Source: an uncultured Prevotellaceae bacterium
GTDB lineage: Bacteria; Bacteroidota; Bacteroidia; Bacteroidales; Muribaculaceae
Direction: 5' to 3'
Length of the DNA stretch: 51,660 bases
Assembly: GCA_900541935.1 (NCBI GenBank)
Contig: UQLZ01000012.1
Span: 1 to 51,660 of the forward strand
Positions 25,431 through 34,745 of this stretch are shown here, one piece after another. The notes below the pieces were generated by a model. It was not told where the DNA came from. It was given only the letters and a program-made list of their open reading frames with translations, and did no database searches. The position numbers and the translations under genes were made by a program. Every line of letters begins with the position of its first letter. Positions within the stretch are counted from its first letter, which is position 1.

Positions 25431-28400
25431 ATGAGTAAAGCAAACAAAAAAAAGGAAGAATCAACGAAAAAAGGCTGGAAGAAACTACCTAAACCGTTGA
25501 GAATTACGCTTAAATCTATAATCTGGATAACTGCAAGCATTGTAACTCTTTGCGTCTTGCTGCTCTGCCTCGTTGTGTGGGTGCTGACTCCTCAACGGCT
25601 AACACCGATTGTTGAAGACATTGCAAATGATATACTGACAGACGCATCAGTAAGCATTGGCAAGACCGAACTTACAGTATGGGAAACTTTCCCTTTTGCT
25701 TCCATCGAAATCGACAGCCTGCAAATACAGTCATTGGCTTTGCAGAAATATGATAGCATTCCAGACTATGCTGATTCCCTGCTTTTTGCCAGAAAACTTC
25801 GTGCCGAAATAAACCTTGCAAAAATCGCCAAGATGGATTTCGACATTAAGGATATCACCATCGTGGAACCGAAAATAAACGTTGTCTCGCTTAATGACTC
25901 CGTTTCAAATATCCTTATTTTTCCACCAAGCGAAAGCGATACTACAAAATCAGAAATGATAATGCCTGAAGTCATTCTTCGCAAACTGATGATATCGGAG
26001 AATAAAGGCATAAGATATACCGACCTAAAAAGCAATATGTCGGTAACTTTAAACAGCGACACTTTGCAACTCTCTTACCGCGAAAAGGACAAGTCTTATG
26101 ACATGAACTTTTCAGGAAACGTTTTTGCAAATATGCCTGATTATGGCATTTCACAACCAATACCCTATCTTTTCAAGGGTAATATCAAATGGAATTCATT
26201 AAACCCATATTTGTGCGTACTAAAGGATTTCAACGCAGAAGTTGCAAAAATCCCAGTTAAAATTAATACAGAATGCTCATTCGGAGATAATCCAAGGGTA
26301 AAATACCTCGGAATGAGAATCGGGCCTGTCAAATATGAGGAACTTGCTTCACAAATTCCCGAACAATATCTAAACAGTATTAAAGACCTACGCTCGGATT
26401 TGCAAATGCAGATATATGCCAAACTTGACAAGCCGTTCCGCATAGGAATTGACCAGCAACCGTCGTTCCACGCAACGATATTGATTCCGGAAAGTTTCGT
26501 TCAGCCAGGGAAAAACCCAAACTACCGTATCGACAAGATGAACCTTGCCGCTCAAATTGCGTATAACGGTGACAAGCCGAACAAAACAACCGTCACTCTT
26601 AAAAACCTGCTTCTTGACGGCTTCGGCATAAAGATTTCCGGCTCTGGCTCTGCTACAAATATACTTTCCGACCCTCGAATAAGCGGCAAAATAAATGGTG
26701 GTATCAATTTTGCCAAAGTGCTGAAGCTCATCCCAAAAGAGTTACCTATGTCTATTTCCGGAAATATGGATATGGCAACAACATTTAAATTTGCTCTCAG
26801 CAACTTGAATGTTAAAACATTCCATAAAGTTCAGGTTAACGGAGAAGTGAACTTCAATGACATTGCATATATCGTGCCTCAAAAGGAAACTATGGCATAT
26901 CTAAGCAATGCAAAAATAAAATTCGGAACAGATGCAAAGTTCTTAAATACACAAAACGAAATAAGGAACATGCTTATGGCTTCGGTATCTGTTGATTCAC
27001 TTACGACAGCGATGCCAGGACTAAAGATGACCCTTTGCGGTGCCTCTGCCGGTGCCGGAAGTGTTGGCAACACGGCTGACCTTATTGACTCAACAAAGAT
27101 TACTCCAATCGGAGCAAAGATAAAACTCAGGAAACTTAACTTCCTTAGCACTGCCGACTCTGTTCGACTAAGACTGCGCAATATGGAAAGCAATGGCTCT
27201 ATTCGCCGAGGCTCAGAACCAAAATCCAAGCCTCGCTTCGACTTCGACATTAACGTTGGACGAATCAGATTTACAGACAAGACAACGAGCCTTAACCTCC
27301 GCGAAGGGACTATTAAACTATCTGCACATGAAAGAAAAAGGAAAGGTTATGCCCGATTCAAACAATATATAGACTCCATGTGCGGCATTCACCCTGAACT
27401 GTCAAGAGATTCTGTAATTGCAATGATTAGAGCATCACGTAAACACAAACAGATTGAATATGCAGAAGACGAATACATCGACCTCGGTGTTGACAACAAG
27501 TTAAAAAAACTACTATGGAACTGGGATTTTGAAGGTCTGCTACATGCTAAAAGAGGAGCAATGTTTACGCCTTACTTCCCTCTTAGAAACGTTTTAAAAA
27601 ATGTTGACATGCAGTTTAACCTCGACACTTTCAACATTCAAAACATCACCTATCGAGCAGGCAAAAGCGACATGTCAATAAAAGGCCAAGTTAGAAATAT
27701 ACGCAGCACACTCCTCGGAGGGAAGCGACGCGCACTGACTCTCGATATGGATATATCATCAGATACCCTTGATGCAAACCAACTGATTGCAACGATGTAT
27801 AAGGGGCAGGCTTTTTCAAATGATTCTCTGGCTAAAGCAGCCTTCAACATCGCTGCTATTGACGATAGTGACGAAGCGAAAATGCAAGATGCCGTTACAA
27901 GCACGCAGGCGGATTCTGTTGCCAAAAAAGCAATTATTATCCCGAAGAATATTGCCGTTGACCTCAAGATTAGAAATAAAAACGCGAAATATGCAGAACT
28001 GAATATTAGCGACCTGCGCTCTGACCTTATGATAAACAAGGGCGTATTGAGCCTCCGCAACCTTTCCGGAAAGGCTTATGACGGTATGCTGCGACTGGAC
28101 CTGGTATATGCCTCTGCCGATAAGAAAGACATAGGAGCAGGACTATTCCTTGAACTTGACGACATTCAAGTTGGACGGTTCCTCAACCTAATGCCGGGAC
28201 TTGACACAATTATGCCTATGCTGAAAGGCGTTGACGGAGTTATTAACGCAAAATTGGCGGCTTCTACCAAGATTGACTCGCTGATGAATATTATAACCCC
28301 TACAACCAATGCCGCACTGCATATCGACGGCAAAGACCTTGTTCTGCTCGACTCGGAAACATTCCGAAAAATTTCTAAAATTCTCCTTTTCAAAAACAAG

Positions 28401-28997
28401 AAGAATATGGTTGACAGTATATCTGTTGAAGTAGCCGCTTACGATTCCAGAATTGACGTATATCCGTTTATCCTAAGCATGGACAGATACAAGTTTGGGT
28501 TGACTGGACATAACGATTTCAACATGAACTACAAATACCATGTTTCAATTCTGAAATCTCCGCTGCCATTCAAGTTTGGCGTGAATATTTCCGGCAATAT
28601 GGATGATATGAAGATACGCCTCGGAAAGGCTAAACTGAAAGAAAAGGAAGTTGCTCGGACAACGCTTATTACTGACTCTTCGAAAGTGAACCTCTTCAGA
28701 CAGATGAACCAGATGTTCCGGAAAGGAGCAGAAGCGGCTCTGAGGAGTAGCGACATAGGTCTCTACAATGAGCAGGAAAAAAGAAAGCTTAGAGGAAAGA
28801 GAACAGATATAGAAGAAGAAGGCTTGTCAAGTCAAGACAGCATCAACCTTATTAACGAAGGCGTTATTGAGCAACCAGACTCAATCTCCACGACTGTAGA
28901 GAAAACAGAGAAAAAAGGCATTTTTTCAAAAAGAAAGAATAAGAAAAAAGATAATAACAGAACTAAATCAGAGGCTATTAAGCCTGACGAACAATAA
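25431..28997 (+). CDS. AsmA-family envelope protein
   Basis: The 1188-residue protein has a lysine-rich cytoplasmic start, one membrane helix (about residues 33-54, IIWITASIVTLCVLLLCLVV), and the AsmA-type opening LTPIVEDIANDILTDASVSIGKTELTVWETFPFASIEIDSL. A very long beta-rich periplasmic body ends in an AsmA-C-like region (DLRSDLMINKGVLSLRNLSGKAYDG) and a charged, low-complexity tail. AsmA/TamB relatives span the periplasm and influence phospholipid transport or outer-membrane assembly. It begins a unit with a HAD phosphatase and aroB, two and twelve bases apart. Confidence 0.88.
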   Translation: MSKANKKKEESTKKGWKKLPKPLRITLKSIIWITASIVTLCVLLLCLVVWVLTPQRLTPIVEDIANDILTDASVSIGKTELTVWETFPFASIEIDSLQIQSLALQKYDSIPDYADSLLFARKLRAEINLAKIAKMDFDIKDITIVEPKINVVSLNDSVSNILIFPPSESDTTKSEMIMPEVILRKLMISENKGIRYTDLKSNMSVTLNSDTLQLSYREKDKSYDMNFSGNVFANMPDYGISQPIPYLFKGNIKWNSLNPYLCVLKDFNAEVAKIPVKINTECSFGDNPRVKYLGMRIGPVKYEELASQIPEQYLNSIKDLRSDLQMQIYAKLDKPFRIGIDQQPSFHATILIPESFVQPGKNPNYRIDKMNLAAQIAYNGDKPNKTTVTLKNLLLDGFGIKISGSGSATNILSDPRISGKINGGINFAKVLKLIPKELPMSISGNMDMATTFKFALSNLNVKTFHKVQVNGEVNFNDIAYIVPQKETMAYLSNAKIKFGTDAKFLNTQNEIRNMLMASVSVDSLTTAMPGLKMTLCGASAGAGSVGNTADLIDSTKITPIGAKIKLRKLNFLSTADSVRLRLRNMESNGSIRRGSEPKSKPRFDFDINVGRIRFTDKTTSLNLREGTIKLSAHERKRKGYARFKQYIDSMCGIHPELSRDSVIAMIRASRKHKQIEYAEDEYIDLGVDNKLKKLLWNWDFEGLLHAKRGAMFTPYFPLRNVLKNVDMQFNLDTFNIQNITYRAGKSDMSIKGQVRNIRSTLLGGKRRALTLDMDISSDTLDANQLIATMYKGQAFSNDSLAKAAFNIAAIDDSDEAKMQDAVTSTQADSVAKKAIIIPKNIAVDLKIRNKNAKYAELNISDLRSDLMINKGVLSLRNLSGKAYDGMLRLDLVYASADKKDIGAGLFLELDDIQVGRFLNLMPGLDTIMPMLKGVDGVINAKLAASTKIDSLMNIITPTTNAALHIDGKDLVLLDSETFRKISKILLFKNKKNMVDSISVEVAAYDSRIDVYPFILSMDRYKFGLTGHNDFNMNYKYHVSILKSPLPFKFGVNISGNMDDMKIRLGKAKLKEKEVARTTLITDSSKVNLFRQMNQMFRKGAEAALRSSDIGLYNEQEKRKLRGKRTDIEEEGLSSQDSINLINEGVIEQPDSISTTVEKTEKKGIFSKRKNKKKDNNRTKSEAIKPDEQ

Positions 28998-28999
28998 AT

Positions 29000-29764
29000 A
29001 TGGCAAAGAAAAGAAAATCAACAGCAGAAAGTATTGCTTACGAAAAATACTTAGAAAGAACTGGATTTAGTGAAAGTCCTATAACTACCGCACTCATTGA
29101 TATGGACGGCGTTTTGTTCGACTCAATGAAAAACCATTCTGCAGCGTGGAAGAAACTCTCGGACGAAATGGGATGGAAATATAGCGATAACGAGTTTTTC
29201 CTTTACGAAGGAATGACGGGTGCCGCAATTATACGCCTGCTAATGAAACGCGAACTTGGACGTGAAGACATTTCCGATGAAGAAGCAAAAGAAATTTATG
29301 CTAAAAAAGCACAGTACTTTATCGAACTTGGCGAGGTTGCTCCCATTGACGGAACTGCAGAAATGCTTAACACTCTACGCTCCGCAGGAATAACAAGAGT
29401 TCTCGTAACAGGCTCTGGTCAACAATCTTTACTTGACAGACTTAACAAAACCTATCCGGGAATTTTCTCCGATGACCTGAAGGTTACCGCTCTTGATGTC
29501 AAGCACGGCAAGCCTAACCCAGAACCATACCTAATGGGACTCGAAAAGGCTGGTGCCAAGGCGGAAAACGCCATTGTAATCGAAAATGCGCCATTGGGCG
29601 TTAAAGCTGGAAACGCATCTGGCTGCTTCACAATAGGCATAACAACAGGTCCAATTCCAGAAGATGCAATGTACGAAAGCGGTGCCGATATTGTCTATCC
29701 AACTATGAGAGACTTTACCGACGCTCTTACTCGAATAATCGCAGCAAGAAACTACTCATTCTAA
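29000..29764 (+). CDS. HAD-superfamily hydrolase, beta-phosphoglucomutase-like
   Basis: The 254-residue protein has an N-terminal extension of about 28 residues, then HAD motif I TALIDMDGVLFDSM (two aspartates), an alpha-helical cap, motif II VLVTGSGQQSL, the lysine motif K in VKHGKPNPEPYL, and motif IV AIVIENAPLGVKAG. This is the subfamily of beta-phosphoglucomutase and small sugar-phosphate phosphatases. The substrate is not deducible. It starts two bases after the AsmA stop and lies twelve before aroB. Confidence 0.9.
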   Translation: MAKKRKSTAESIAYEKYLERTGFSESPITTALIDMDGVLFDSMKNHSAAWKKLSDEMGWKYSDNEFFLYEGMTGAAIIRLLMKRELGREDISDEEAKEIYAKKAQYFIELGEVAPIDGTAEMLNTLRSAGITRVLVTGSGQQSLLDRLNKTYPGIFSDDLKVTALDVKHGKPNPEPYLMGLEKAGAKAENAIVIENAPLGVKAGNASGCFTIGITTGPIPEDAMYESGADIVYPTMRDFTDALTRIIAARNYSF

Positions 29765-29776
29765 AGACCATCGCCT

Positions 29777-30835
29777 ATGCAGCATCAAAAAATTATCTTC
29801 AGCAACAATATAGCCAAAGAATTGGGCAAGATTATTGACTCAATTACGCATAACAAACTCTTTATTCTTTCCGACGAAAATTCGGGGAAATATGCACTGC
29901 CGCTAATTGGCGACGAAATTTGCAATAAGGCAAATGTAATCACCATACCAGCTGGAGACGCTAACAAGAATCTCGAAACACTATCCTTCGTATGGTCGGA
30001 ATTGCAAAAAGGCGGTGCCACTCGAAACTCTCTGATGATTAACCTTGGAGGAGGCGTAGTTACCGACCTTGGTGGCTTTGCTGCAACAACGTTCAAACGG
30101 GGAATAAGGTTTATAAACGTCCCAACAACCCTGCTTAGCGCTGTTGACGCTGCCGTTGGCGGTAAAACAGGAATAAACTTTAACGGGCTTAAAAATGAAA
30201 TCGGTGCTTTCCGTGAGGCGGACGCGGTTCTAATTGCAACTGCATTCCTAAAAACTCTGCCTGAAAATGAAGTAAAATCCGGTTATGCGGAAATGCTGAA
30301 GCACGGACTGCTGAGCAGTTACAAGTCATACCGCAAACTGATAGAATACAATATCAGCGAACTCAGTGAAGACAGACTGCTGACATTACTCGAAGAATCA
30401 GTTGGCGTTAAGCGTAATATCGTAGAGCAGGACCCCTTTGAAAAAGGATTACGCAAGGCTCTTAATTTAGGACACACCGCTGGCCACGCATTCGAAAGCA
30501 TGGCGCTGAAAAACGGCAAACCCATTCCTCACGGATATGCCGTTGCCTGGGGACTCATTGTAGAAATGATTCTATCTAAATTAATCAAAGACCTTGACAG
30601 CAATATCCTATATGAACTTGCTGACTATACTTACAGCCACTATGGCGCGTTCAATATCACTTGCAACGATTACCCAACGCTGTGCAACTTTATGAAGCAT
30701 GACAAAAAAAGTGAAAACGGAGAATATAACTTCACTCTAATCTCCAACCCTGGCTCCGTCCATGTTGACTGCATCGTCTCTGAAGACGATGTTAAAACAG
30801 CACTCGACATTTACCGTGACTTGATGCATATTTAA
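29777..30835 (+). CDS. aroB: 3-dehydroquinate synthase
   Basis: AroB turns DAHP into 3-dehydroquinate, the second step of the shikimate pathway, using NAD and a divalent metal. The 352-residue protein has the NAD-binding LGGGVVTDLGGFAA (about residues 91-104), FINVPTTLLSAVDAAVGGKTGINF, the metal-ligand segments around GYAEMLKHGLL and LNLGHTAGHAFE, and the later HGYAVAWG. Length is normal. It is the last gene of the AsmA-HAD-aroB unit; none of its pathway partners are nearby. Confidence 0.97.
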   Translation: MQHQKIIFSNNIAKELGKIIDSITHNKLFILSDENSGKYALPLIGDEICNKANVITIPAGDANKNLETLSFVWSELQKGGATRNSLMINLGGGVVTDLGGFAATTFKRGIRFINVPTTLLSAVDAAVGGKTGINFNGLKNEIGAFREADAVLIATAFLKTLPENEVKSGYAEMLKHGLLSSYKSYRKLIEYNISELSEDRLLTLLEESVGVKRNIVEQDPFEKGLRKALNLGHTAGHAFESMALKNGKPIPHGYAVAWGLIVEMILSKLIKDLDSNILYELADYTYSHYGAFNITCNDYPTLCNFMKHDKKSENGEYNFTLISNPGSVHVDCIVSEDDVKTALDIYRDLMHI

Positions 30836-30852
30836 GTTGCTTCATATCTAAA

Positions 30853-30889
30853 TTGCGAAACAGCTGTTTCGGAAATGGCTGTTTCGCAA
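30853..30889. terminator. Hairpin between convergent aroB and secreted-protein genes
   Basis: TTGCGAAACAGC (30853-30864) pairs perfectly with GCTGTTTCGCAA (30878-30889). An internal perfect palindrome, GAAACAGCTGTTTC, overlaps its left arm. There is no strong T-run, yet the position between two convergent stops suggests a bidirectional transcript end. Confidence 0.6.
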
Positions 30890-30901
30890 CTAAATTATAT
30901 C

Positions 30902-31375
30902 CTACTTAACCGTCAAGGCTACGTCATAACGCTTGATAACAAATTTAACGTTATAAGGAATTGCTGAGCGACGAGGCTTACGGCTTTTATAGTAGTAATG
31001 GCTATGACGAGTATCAAATGACTTGACAGCAACCTGACGAGTCTCTCCGCTCGGAATATCGCACACTATATCATACTCCTGCTGATGAAGCATTTTGCCT
31101 TCTGCATTGCTGTAAATCATTTCCACAACAATACGAGAAAGATGAAACGGCGTATTATTGGTAACGTAAAAGGTTTCGTCCCTATCGCTTATTGTCTTGC
31201 TGTAACCGGAAAGAATTATTTTATCTGAATAGGCTAACGTATCTTCTATCGATGCCTTTTCCAGAGCCATAATTTCCTGTTTGCTAACCAGACCTCCACG
31301 ATGAGTATTTTCTTTTTTTATGGCATAAAGAGAAATGGTAGAAACCAATGCCAAGATAACATATATGCTTCTCAT
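30902..31375 (-). CDS. Secreted protein of unknown function (157 residues)
   Basis: The product has a short hydrophobic N-terminus (MRSIYVILALVSTISLYAI) that is a signal peptide or anchor. A helix with acidic residues follows, then a beta domain (FYVTNNTPFHLSRIVVEMIYSN, then PSGETRQVAVKSFDTRHSHYYY). The middle resembles the FxxxNxT small beta-sandwich domains that read an N-terminal strand, but I cannot name the family. It is the last of four genes with gaps of two to three bases (DUF2007, DUF3078, and the 189-residue protein), which argues for a shared envelope role. Confidence 0.75.
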   Translation of the reverse strand: MRSIYVILALVSTISLYAIKKENTHRGGLVSKQEIMALEKASIEDTLAYSDKIILSGYSKTISDRDETFYVTNNTPFHLSRIVVEMIYSNAEGKMLHQQEYDIVCDIPSGETRQVAVKSFDTRHSHYYYKSRKPRRSAIPYNVKFVIKRYDVALTVK

Positions 31376-31377
31376 TG

Positions 31378-31947
31378 TTAGAAAAAAATAGGTTCTTTAT
31401 CTTCTATTTTGCGAAATCCCGCCTTTGCTTCTGGATTATCGATGTGGGGATAAACCCTTATTCCTCTGAAAACCGAAGGCAGAAAGCGTAAAAGGTTAAC
31501 TGAAACATGCAGTTTAACCTTTGGCTTATCAAGCAATATGCATTTAAGACCCTTGTCAACTGTTGCAAGACATTTTATCGGATTAACAAGATTTTCACCA
31601 TTAAATGCACTATAAAGCCATACGTTCATCTCATCCAATGCCGCTGTCTTTTCAATATATCCTGCAATGCTACCCAAATCAATGGAGCAATCCTCACTTT
31701 CAACAACAACTATACGATAAGTCTCCTTATGACTATTCTTTATATTCTCTATTCTCTCAATAGCAAAGGTCATATTCTCATCAGGATAGTACCACAATCC
31801 TTCAAGACCAGAACCTCCATTACTCAAATATTTTTCTTTCGCTGACTGCTCATAATATCCAGGGAGGACAGTGGAAACCTCCGGAATATCCATTGCCAGC
31901 AATGACGCTGGCAAAAGATAGAGCATTATTATCAGCATTTTGTTCAT
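31378..31947 (-). CDS. Secreted protein of unknown function (189 residues)
   Basis: The protein has a signal peptide (MNKMLIIMLYLLPASLLA). The mature part starts MDIPEVSTVLPGYYEQSAKEK and includes SGLEGLWYYPDENMTFAIER, reminiscent of a lipocalin/calycin-like 'GLWY' opening, followed by predicted beta strands and the ending YPHIDNPEAKAGFRKIEDKEP. I do not recognise a named family. It lies two bases after the DUF3078 gene and two bases before the 157-residue gene. Confidence 0.75.
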   Translation of the reverse strand: MNKMLIIMLYLLPASLLAMDIPEVSTVLPGYYEQSAKEKYLSNGGSGLEGLWYYPDENMTFAIERIENIKNSHKETYRIVVVESEDCSIDLGSIAGYIEKTAALDEMNVWLYSAFNGENLVNPIKCLATVDKGLKCILLDKPKVKLHVSVNLLRFLPSVFRGIRVYPHIDNPEAKAGFRKIEDKEPIFF

Positions 31948-31949
31948 TG

Positions 31950-33410
31950 CTACATTCTAAACTTATACTGCAAGCCAAAACTTAGAATTTCCTTAAACTG
32001 CCAGTATTGCCAATCTTTATTCAAAGATACAGAATCATCATATCGCAAGTGCGCATAGATTTGAGTTGACAGATATTTATTGATTGAAAAATCTATTGTT
32101 GTTTCCAAATCTCCTTGCAGATATGTATAATCTGTAAAGACAAATAGACGTGACGACAAAGAAATGTCACGAGTTATATTCCAACTCAACTTACACTCGC
32201 CACTGGAACCGACTTGGTGCCCAATATGCTTGCCTTCGTCAATACCCAAACCTGTTGGATCCATTTTATGAATTGCTCGGCAAATCTTCATATTGTAAGA
32301 AAGAGGTGAAAGGGAACTGTTAAAAGAGAACGAGCCCTTTTTATTAGATGTACTGTAAGTCATACCGATACCGGCATTAAATTCTCCCGGTGTCAAGAAT
32401 GAGGCAGACAAATCATAAGTATCTTTCTTGAAGTTTTGGAACAACTGAGTTTTAAACTGCACTGCTGTACTGTAATAGAAATTCTTTGTTGCCTTCAAAC
32501 CGAACTTTGTATTTAACTGAAACATATCTTCATTGATACTATACTTACGGAATCTGTCATCTGTTACTGAAGTTACACCCAACTTATATACAATATCCAA
32601 TTCAAAAAGTTTGTTAGGATGCTTTGCCTGATTCAACTGAAGCCCATAAGCAAGGTTGGAAATTATATTCAAATTATTGTTACCACCCTGATACCAGTTT
32701 TCTGACAAATACGCCTGAGAAAATTGGAAAGACGCATCGAATTTGTGTATCCAACTGATTGTCTTGATATTCACTTCAGGTGCATTGGCCGGCAATTCTA
32801 TCTTACGCTCCTCTATAACAAGAATATTCTTAGATATATCGGGCTTTACTTCATACTGCTTAGGTGGCTCAGGCATATCTGCAATATTATAAGGGACAAG
32901 CTGGGGATTATTGCATATTAGATTATGCAAATGATAATTTTCAAAATGAGTCAACCATAACGCCTCATCAATCCACCGGCGATCAACATTTAGCGACGGA
33001 GATTTCTGCTTAAACAATTCAAACTTTTCAACTCTTATAGTTTGTGGATAGACTGTATCATAACCAAAGAACACAACAGGAAGGAACATGGAACTCAACC
33101 GCTCACGCTCACTATAAAGGTGAGATAAGGAATCTGCCTTAACAAGCAACTCTACAGAATTGTCAACTGCCTCTGGATAGTCAATAACTTCTGGCTTGCG
33201 AACTTTTAGAGGCTTTTTAACAACAGGCTCCTCTATGGGCTTTTCAACAACAGTAACTGTGTCAACTTTACTTTCCACATACCCTATGCTATCGACTTCG
33301 CTTGTTATCTTTACTCTGTCGCCTAAAATATCTGATGACTGCGACTTCGCAACAAAAGCAGTAATTACAACCGCTAAACCCAATATCAATCCTTTAAACT
33401 TATAAGCCAT
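31950..33410 (-). CDS. DUF3078-containing outer-membrane protein
   Basis: The 486-residue protein has a signal peptide (MAYKFKGLILGLAVVITAFVAKS) and then a disordered, Lys/Glu/Pro-rich linker (about residues 25-85, with VEKPIEEPVVKKPLKVRKPE). A long C-terminal half of barrel-like strands starts at SWIHKFDASFQFSQAYLSENWYQGGNNNLNI, the DUF3078 hallmark, and ends in an aromatic C-terminal strand (FGLQYKFRM) as outer-membrane barrels do. Function is unknown. It lies three bases after the DUF2007 gene. Confidence 0.85.
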   Translation of the reverse strand: MAYKFKGLILGLAVVITAFVAKSQSSDILGDRVKITSEVDSIGYVESKVDTVTVVEKPIEEPVVKKPLKVRKPEVIDYPEAVDNSVELLVKADSLSHLYSERERLSSMFLPVVFFGYDTVYPQTIRVEKFELFKQKSPSLNVDRRWIDEALWLTHFENYHLHNLICNNPQLVPYNIADMPEPPKQYEVKPDISKNILVIEERKIELPANAPEVNIKTISWIHKFDASFQFSQAYLSENWYQGGNNNLNIISNLAYGLQLNQAKHPNKLFELDIVYKLGVTSVTDDRFRKYSINEDMFQLNTKFGLKATKNFYYSTAVQFKTQLFQNFKKDTYDLSASFLTPGEFNAGIGMTYSTSNKKGSFSFNSSLSPLSYNMKICRAIHKMDPTGLGIDEGKHIGHQVGSSGECKLSWNITRDISLSSRLFVFTDYTYLQGDLETTIDFSINKYLSTQIYAHLRYDDSVSLNKDWQYWQFKEILSFGLQYKFRM

Positions 33411-33413
33411 CTT

Positions 33414-33656
33414 TTATTCATGATTTTCAGCCTCAGAAACCTCAGATGAATCAAGTATCTTTAGTGCGGCTTCATAATCCTTACGCATTACCATAAGACG
33501 TATTTCTGCAAAGCACAAACCTGTCAATATTGTACCTGTACGCTCATTGGTAAGAAAAGACTCTATTCCATTAGTTGCCAAAACACCTTTATCAATATTC
33601 GCTGATACTGCATCATAGTACAGCCTCAACATTACCATATCATCTGATTTTTCCAT
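33414..33656 (-). CDS. DUF2007-type putative signal-transducing protein
   Basis: This 80-residue protein contains a DUF2007 (PII-like) core: MVMLRLYYDAVSANIDKGVLATNGIESFLTNE, a middle strand, then EIRLMVMRKDYEAALKILDSSE. Such domains occur in small cytoplasmic proteins of unknown signalling role. It is the first gene of the four-gene minus-strand unit and carries a leader of about 100 bases. The single small soluble gene ahead of three envelope genes is notable. Confidence 0.8.
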   Translation of the reverse strand: MEKSDDMVMLRLYYDAVSANIDKGVLATNGIESFLTNERTGTILTGLCFAEIRLMVMRKDYEAALKILDSSEVSEAENHE

Positions 33657-33766
33657 AGGTACTCAAATTTAACTAACAATTAAAATAATGATAGAAAAAG
33701 GCAGGTGCAAATACAATCTAAAACTATCTGTAAGTTTGGCTATGCCGAACCTATTTCTATCTTGTG

Positions 33767-33774
33767 CAAAGATA
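33767..33774 (-). promoter_or_regulatory. -7 promoter box of the DUF2007 operon
   Basis: TATCTTTG on the minus strand fits TAnnTTTG and lies about 110 bases before the ATG at 33656. The -33 box is weak. Confidence 0.5.
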
Positions 33775-34013
33775 AATATTTATAGCGAATTTAAACGATC
33801 TTTCACCAATTATTATTAGTAATAATAAAAAAAATAACAGCAGCCTGTCCTCACGGATGTGCCACTGTCCCCTATGTGTCTGTAATGTGTTATGAGTAGT
33901 TTTTATTAACCGTTCTTATAACAAGAACAACAAAAGTTACCATTTTGTTCTCAAAATTTGGAATTTATTTTTCATTAACCTATATGGGAATTATTATTGC
34001 ACATACTAAAACA

Positions 34014-34034
34014 TACCTTTGCATTAGAAAGGAG
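34014..34034 (+). promoter_or_regulatory. -7 box and Shine-Dalgarno site of the 101-residue gene
   Basis: TACCTTTG (34014-34021) fits TAnnTTTG. AAAGGAG (34028-34034) lies eight bases before the ATG at 34043, a full Shine-Dalgarno match. Such a site is rare in this window. Confidence 0.65.
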
Positions 34035-34042
34035 AACGGAAT

Positions 34043-34348
34043 ATGTACAAAAAAAATACATTCGCACAAGGTGACAGAATTTACGCAACATTAACTTTAC
34101 AAGGCAATAAGATTGCTGAAATACAGAACAATAACATAACAGGCATCGACGATGTTATCCGCCAACTCAAGAAAATTGCCAATCAATATTCTGGCATTTC
34201 TAAAATATACATCCGCAACATGACACAAGGTTGGGCTACACAAGTTCCACTAATGCTGTGCAAATCCCTGCTTCAGATAAAAAGCCGCGAGCAACTGGTT
34301 CGCGAGGGATACTGCGAAAGCAATGGGCAACTGCTCTTACAATTCTAA
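34043..34348 (+). CDS. Small cytoplasmic protein of unknown function (101 residues)
   Basis: The protein starts MYKKNTFAQGDRIYATLTLQ, has no signal peptide or membrane helix, and shows alternating strands and helices (QNNNITGIDDVIRQLKKIANQYSGISKIYIRN, then PLMLCKSLLQIKSREQLVREGY). I do not recognise the family; a compact alpha/beta fold is likely. It has its own promoter box and, unusually, a strong Shine-Dalgarno sequence. It ends three bases from the convergent TPR gene, with no terminator between. Confidence 0.7.
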   Translation: MYKKNTFAQGDRIYATLTLQGNKIAEIQNNNITGIDDVIRQLKKIANQYSGISKIYIRNMTQGWATQVPLMLCKSLLQIKSREQLVREGYCESNGQLLLQF

Positions 34349-34351
34349 TAT

Positions 34352-34621
34352 TTATGGATTATACATATCCTTGTTATAGAACTCAAGTATCTGCTGAACT
34401 GCATCGTATGCAAACGCCGCAGGACTTGACGGATTAATCTCAACAGCAGAGCAATAATCATCAAGCGACTGCTTCCACTGATTTTGCTTGCGGTAAACGT
34501 TGCCCCGCATAAAAAACAACTCATCATCATCCATATTACTCTCAAGTGCAGCATTAAGTTGAACTAGTGCCTCTTCAAGTTCATTTTTCTCAATCAATAA
34601 TTTTATAGAATCTTTATCCAT
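34352..34621 (-). CDS. Small TPR-repeat protein (89 residues)
   Basis: The protein is helical with about two tetratricopeptide repeats: NELEEALVQLNAALESNMDDDELFFMRGNVYRKQNQWKQSLDDYCSAVEINPSSPAAF. The W, Y, A and P positions fit the TPR consensus. TPRs bind proteins; no partner is evident. There is no signal peptide. It is convergent with the 101-residue gene and stands divergent from the glycan cluster. Confidence 0.75.
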   Translation of the reverse strand: MDKDSIKLLIEKNELEEALVQLNAALESNMDDDELFFMRGNVYRKQNQWKQSLDDYCSAVEINPSSPAAFAYDAVQQILEFYNKDMYNP

Positions 34622-34719
34622 ACCTTCGTAATTTTACGTAAAAGTAATAAATTTCCACCAATAGGCTAAATCTCTTTGACAAATTCTCACAAATGCTTTT
34701 TAGTCCGCAAGGATTTCAG

Positions 34720-34727
34720 TAACTTCG
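34720..34727 (+). promoter_or_regulatory. Possible -7 promoter box of the glycan cluster
   Basis: TAACTTCG, one mismatch from TAnnTTTG, lies 18 bases before the flippase ATG. A -33 box is not clear. Confidence 0.45.
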
Positions 34728-34745
34728 CAGTAATATAAGAAAAAT

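Larger units (their letters stand above)
33657..34042. other. 386-base divergent intergenic region
   Basis: The left part carries the minus-strand DUF2007 promoter and leader, including the hairpin GTTTGGC-TAT-GCCGAAC (about 33734-33750). The right part carries two perfect inverted repeats, GTTCTT/AAGAAC (33912-33917, 33923-33928) and ATTTTG/CAAAAT (33942-33947, 33952-33957), plus the promoter of the 101-residue gene. The centre (33840-33900) is less AT-rich, with no ORF or RNA that I recognise. Confidence 0.5.
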
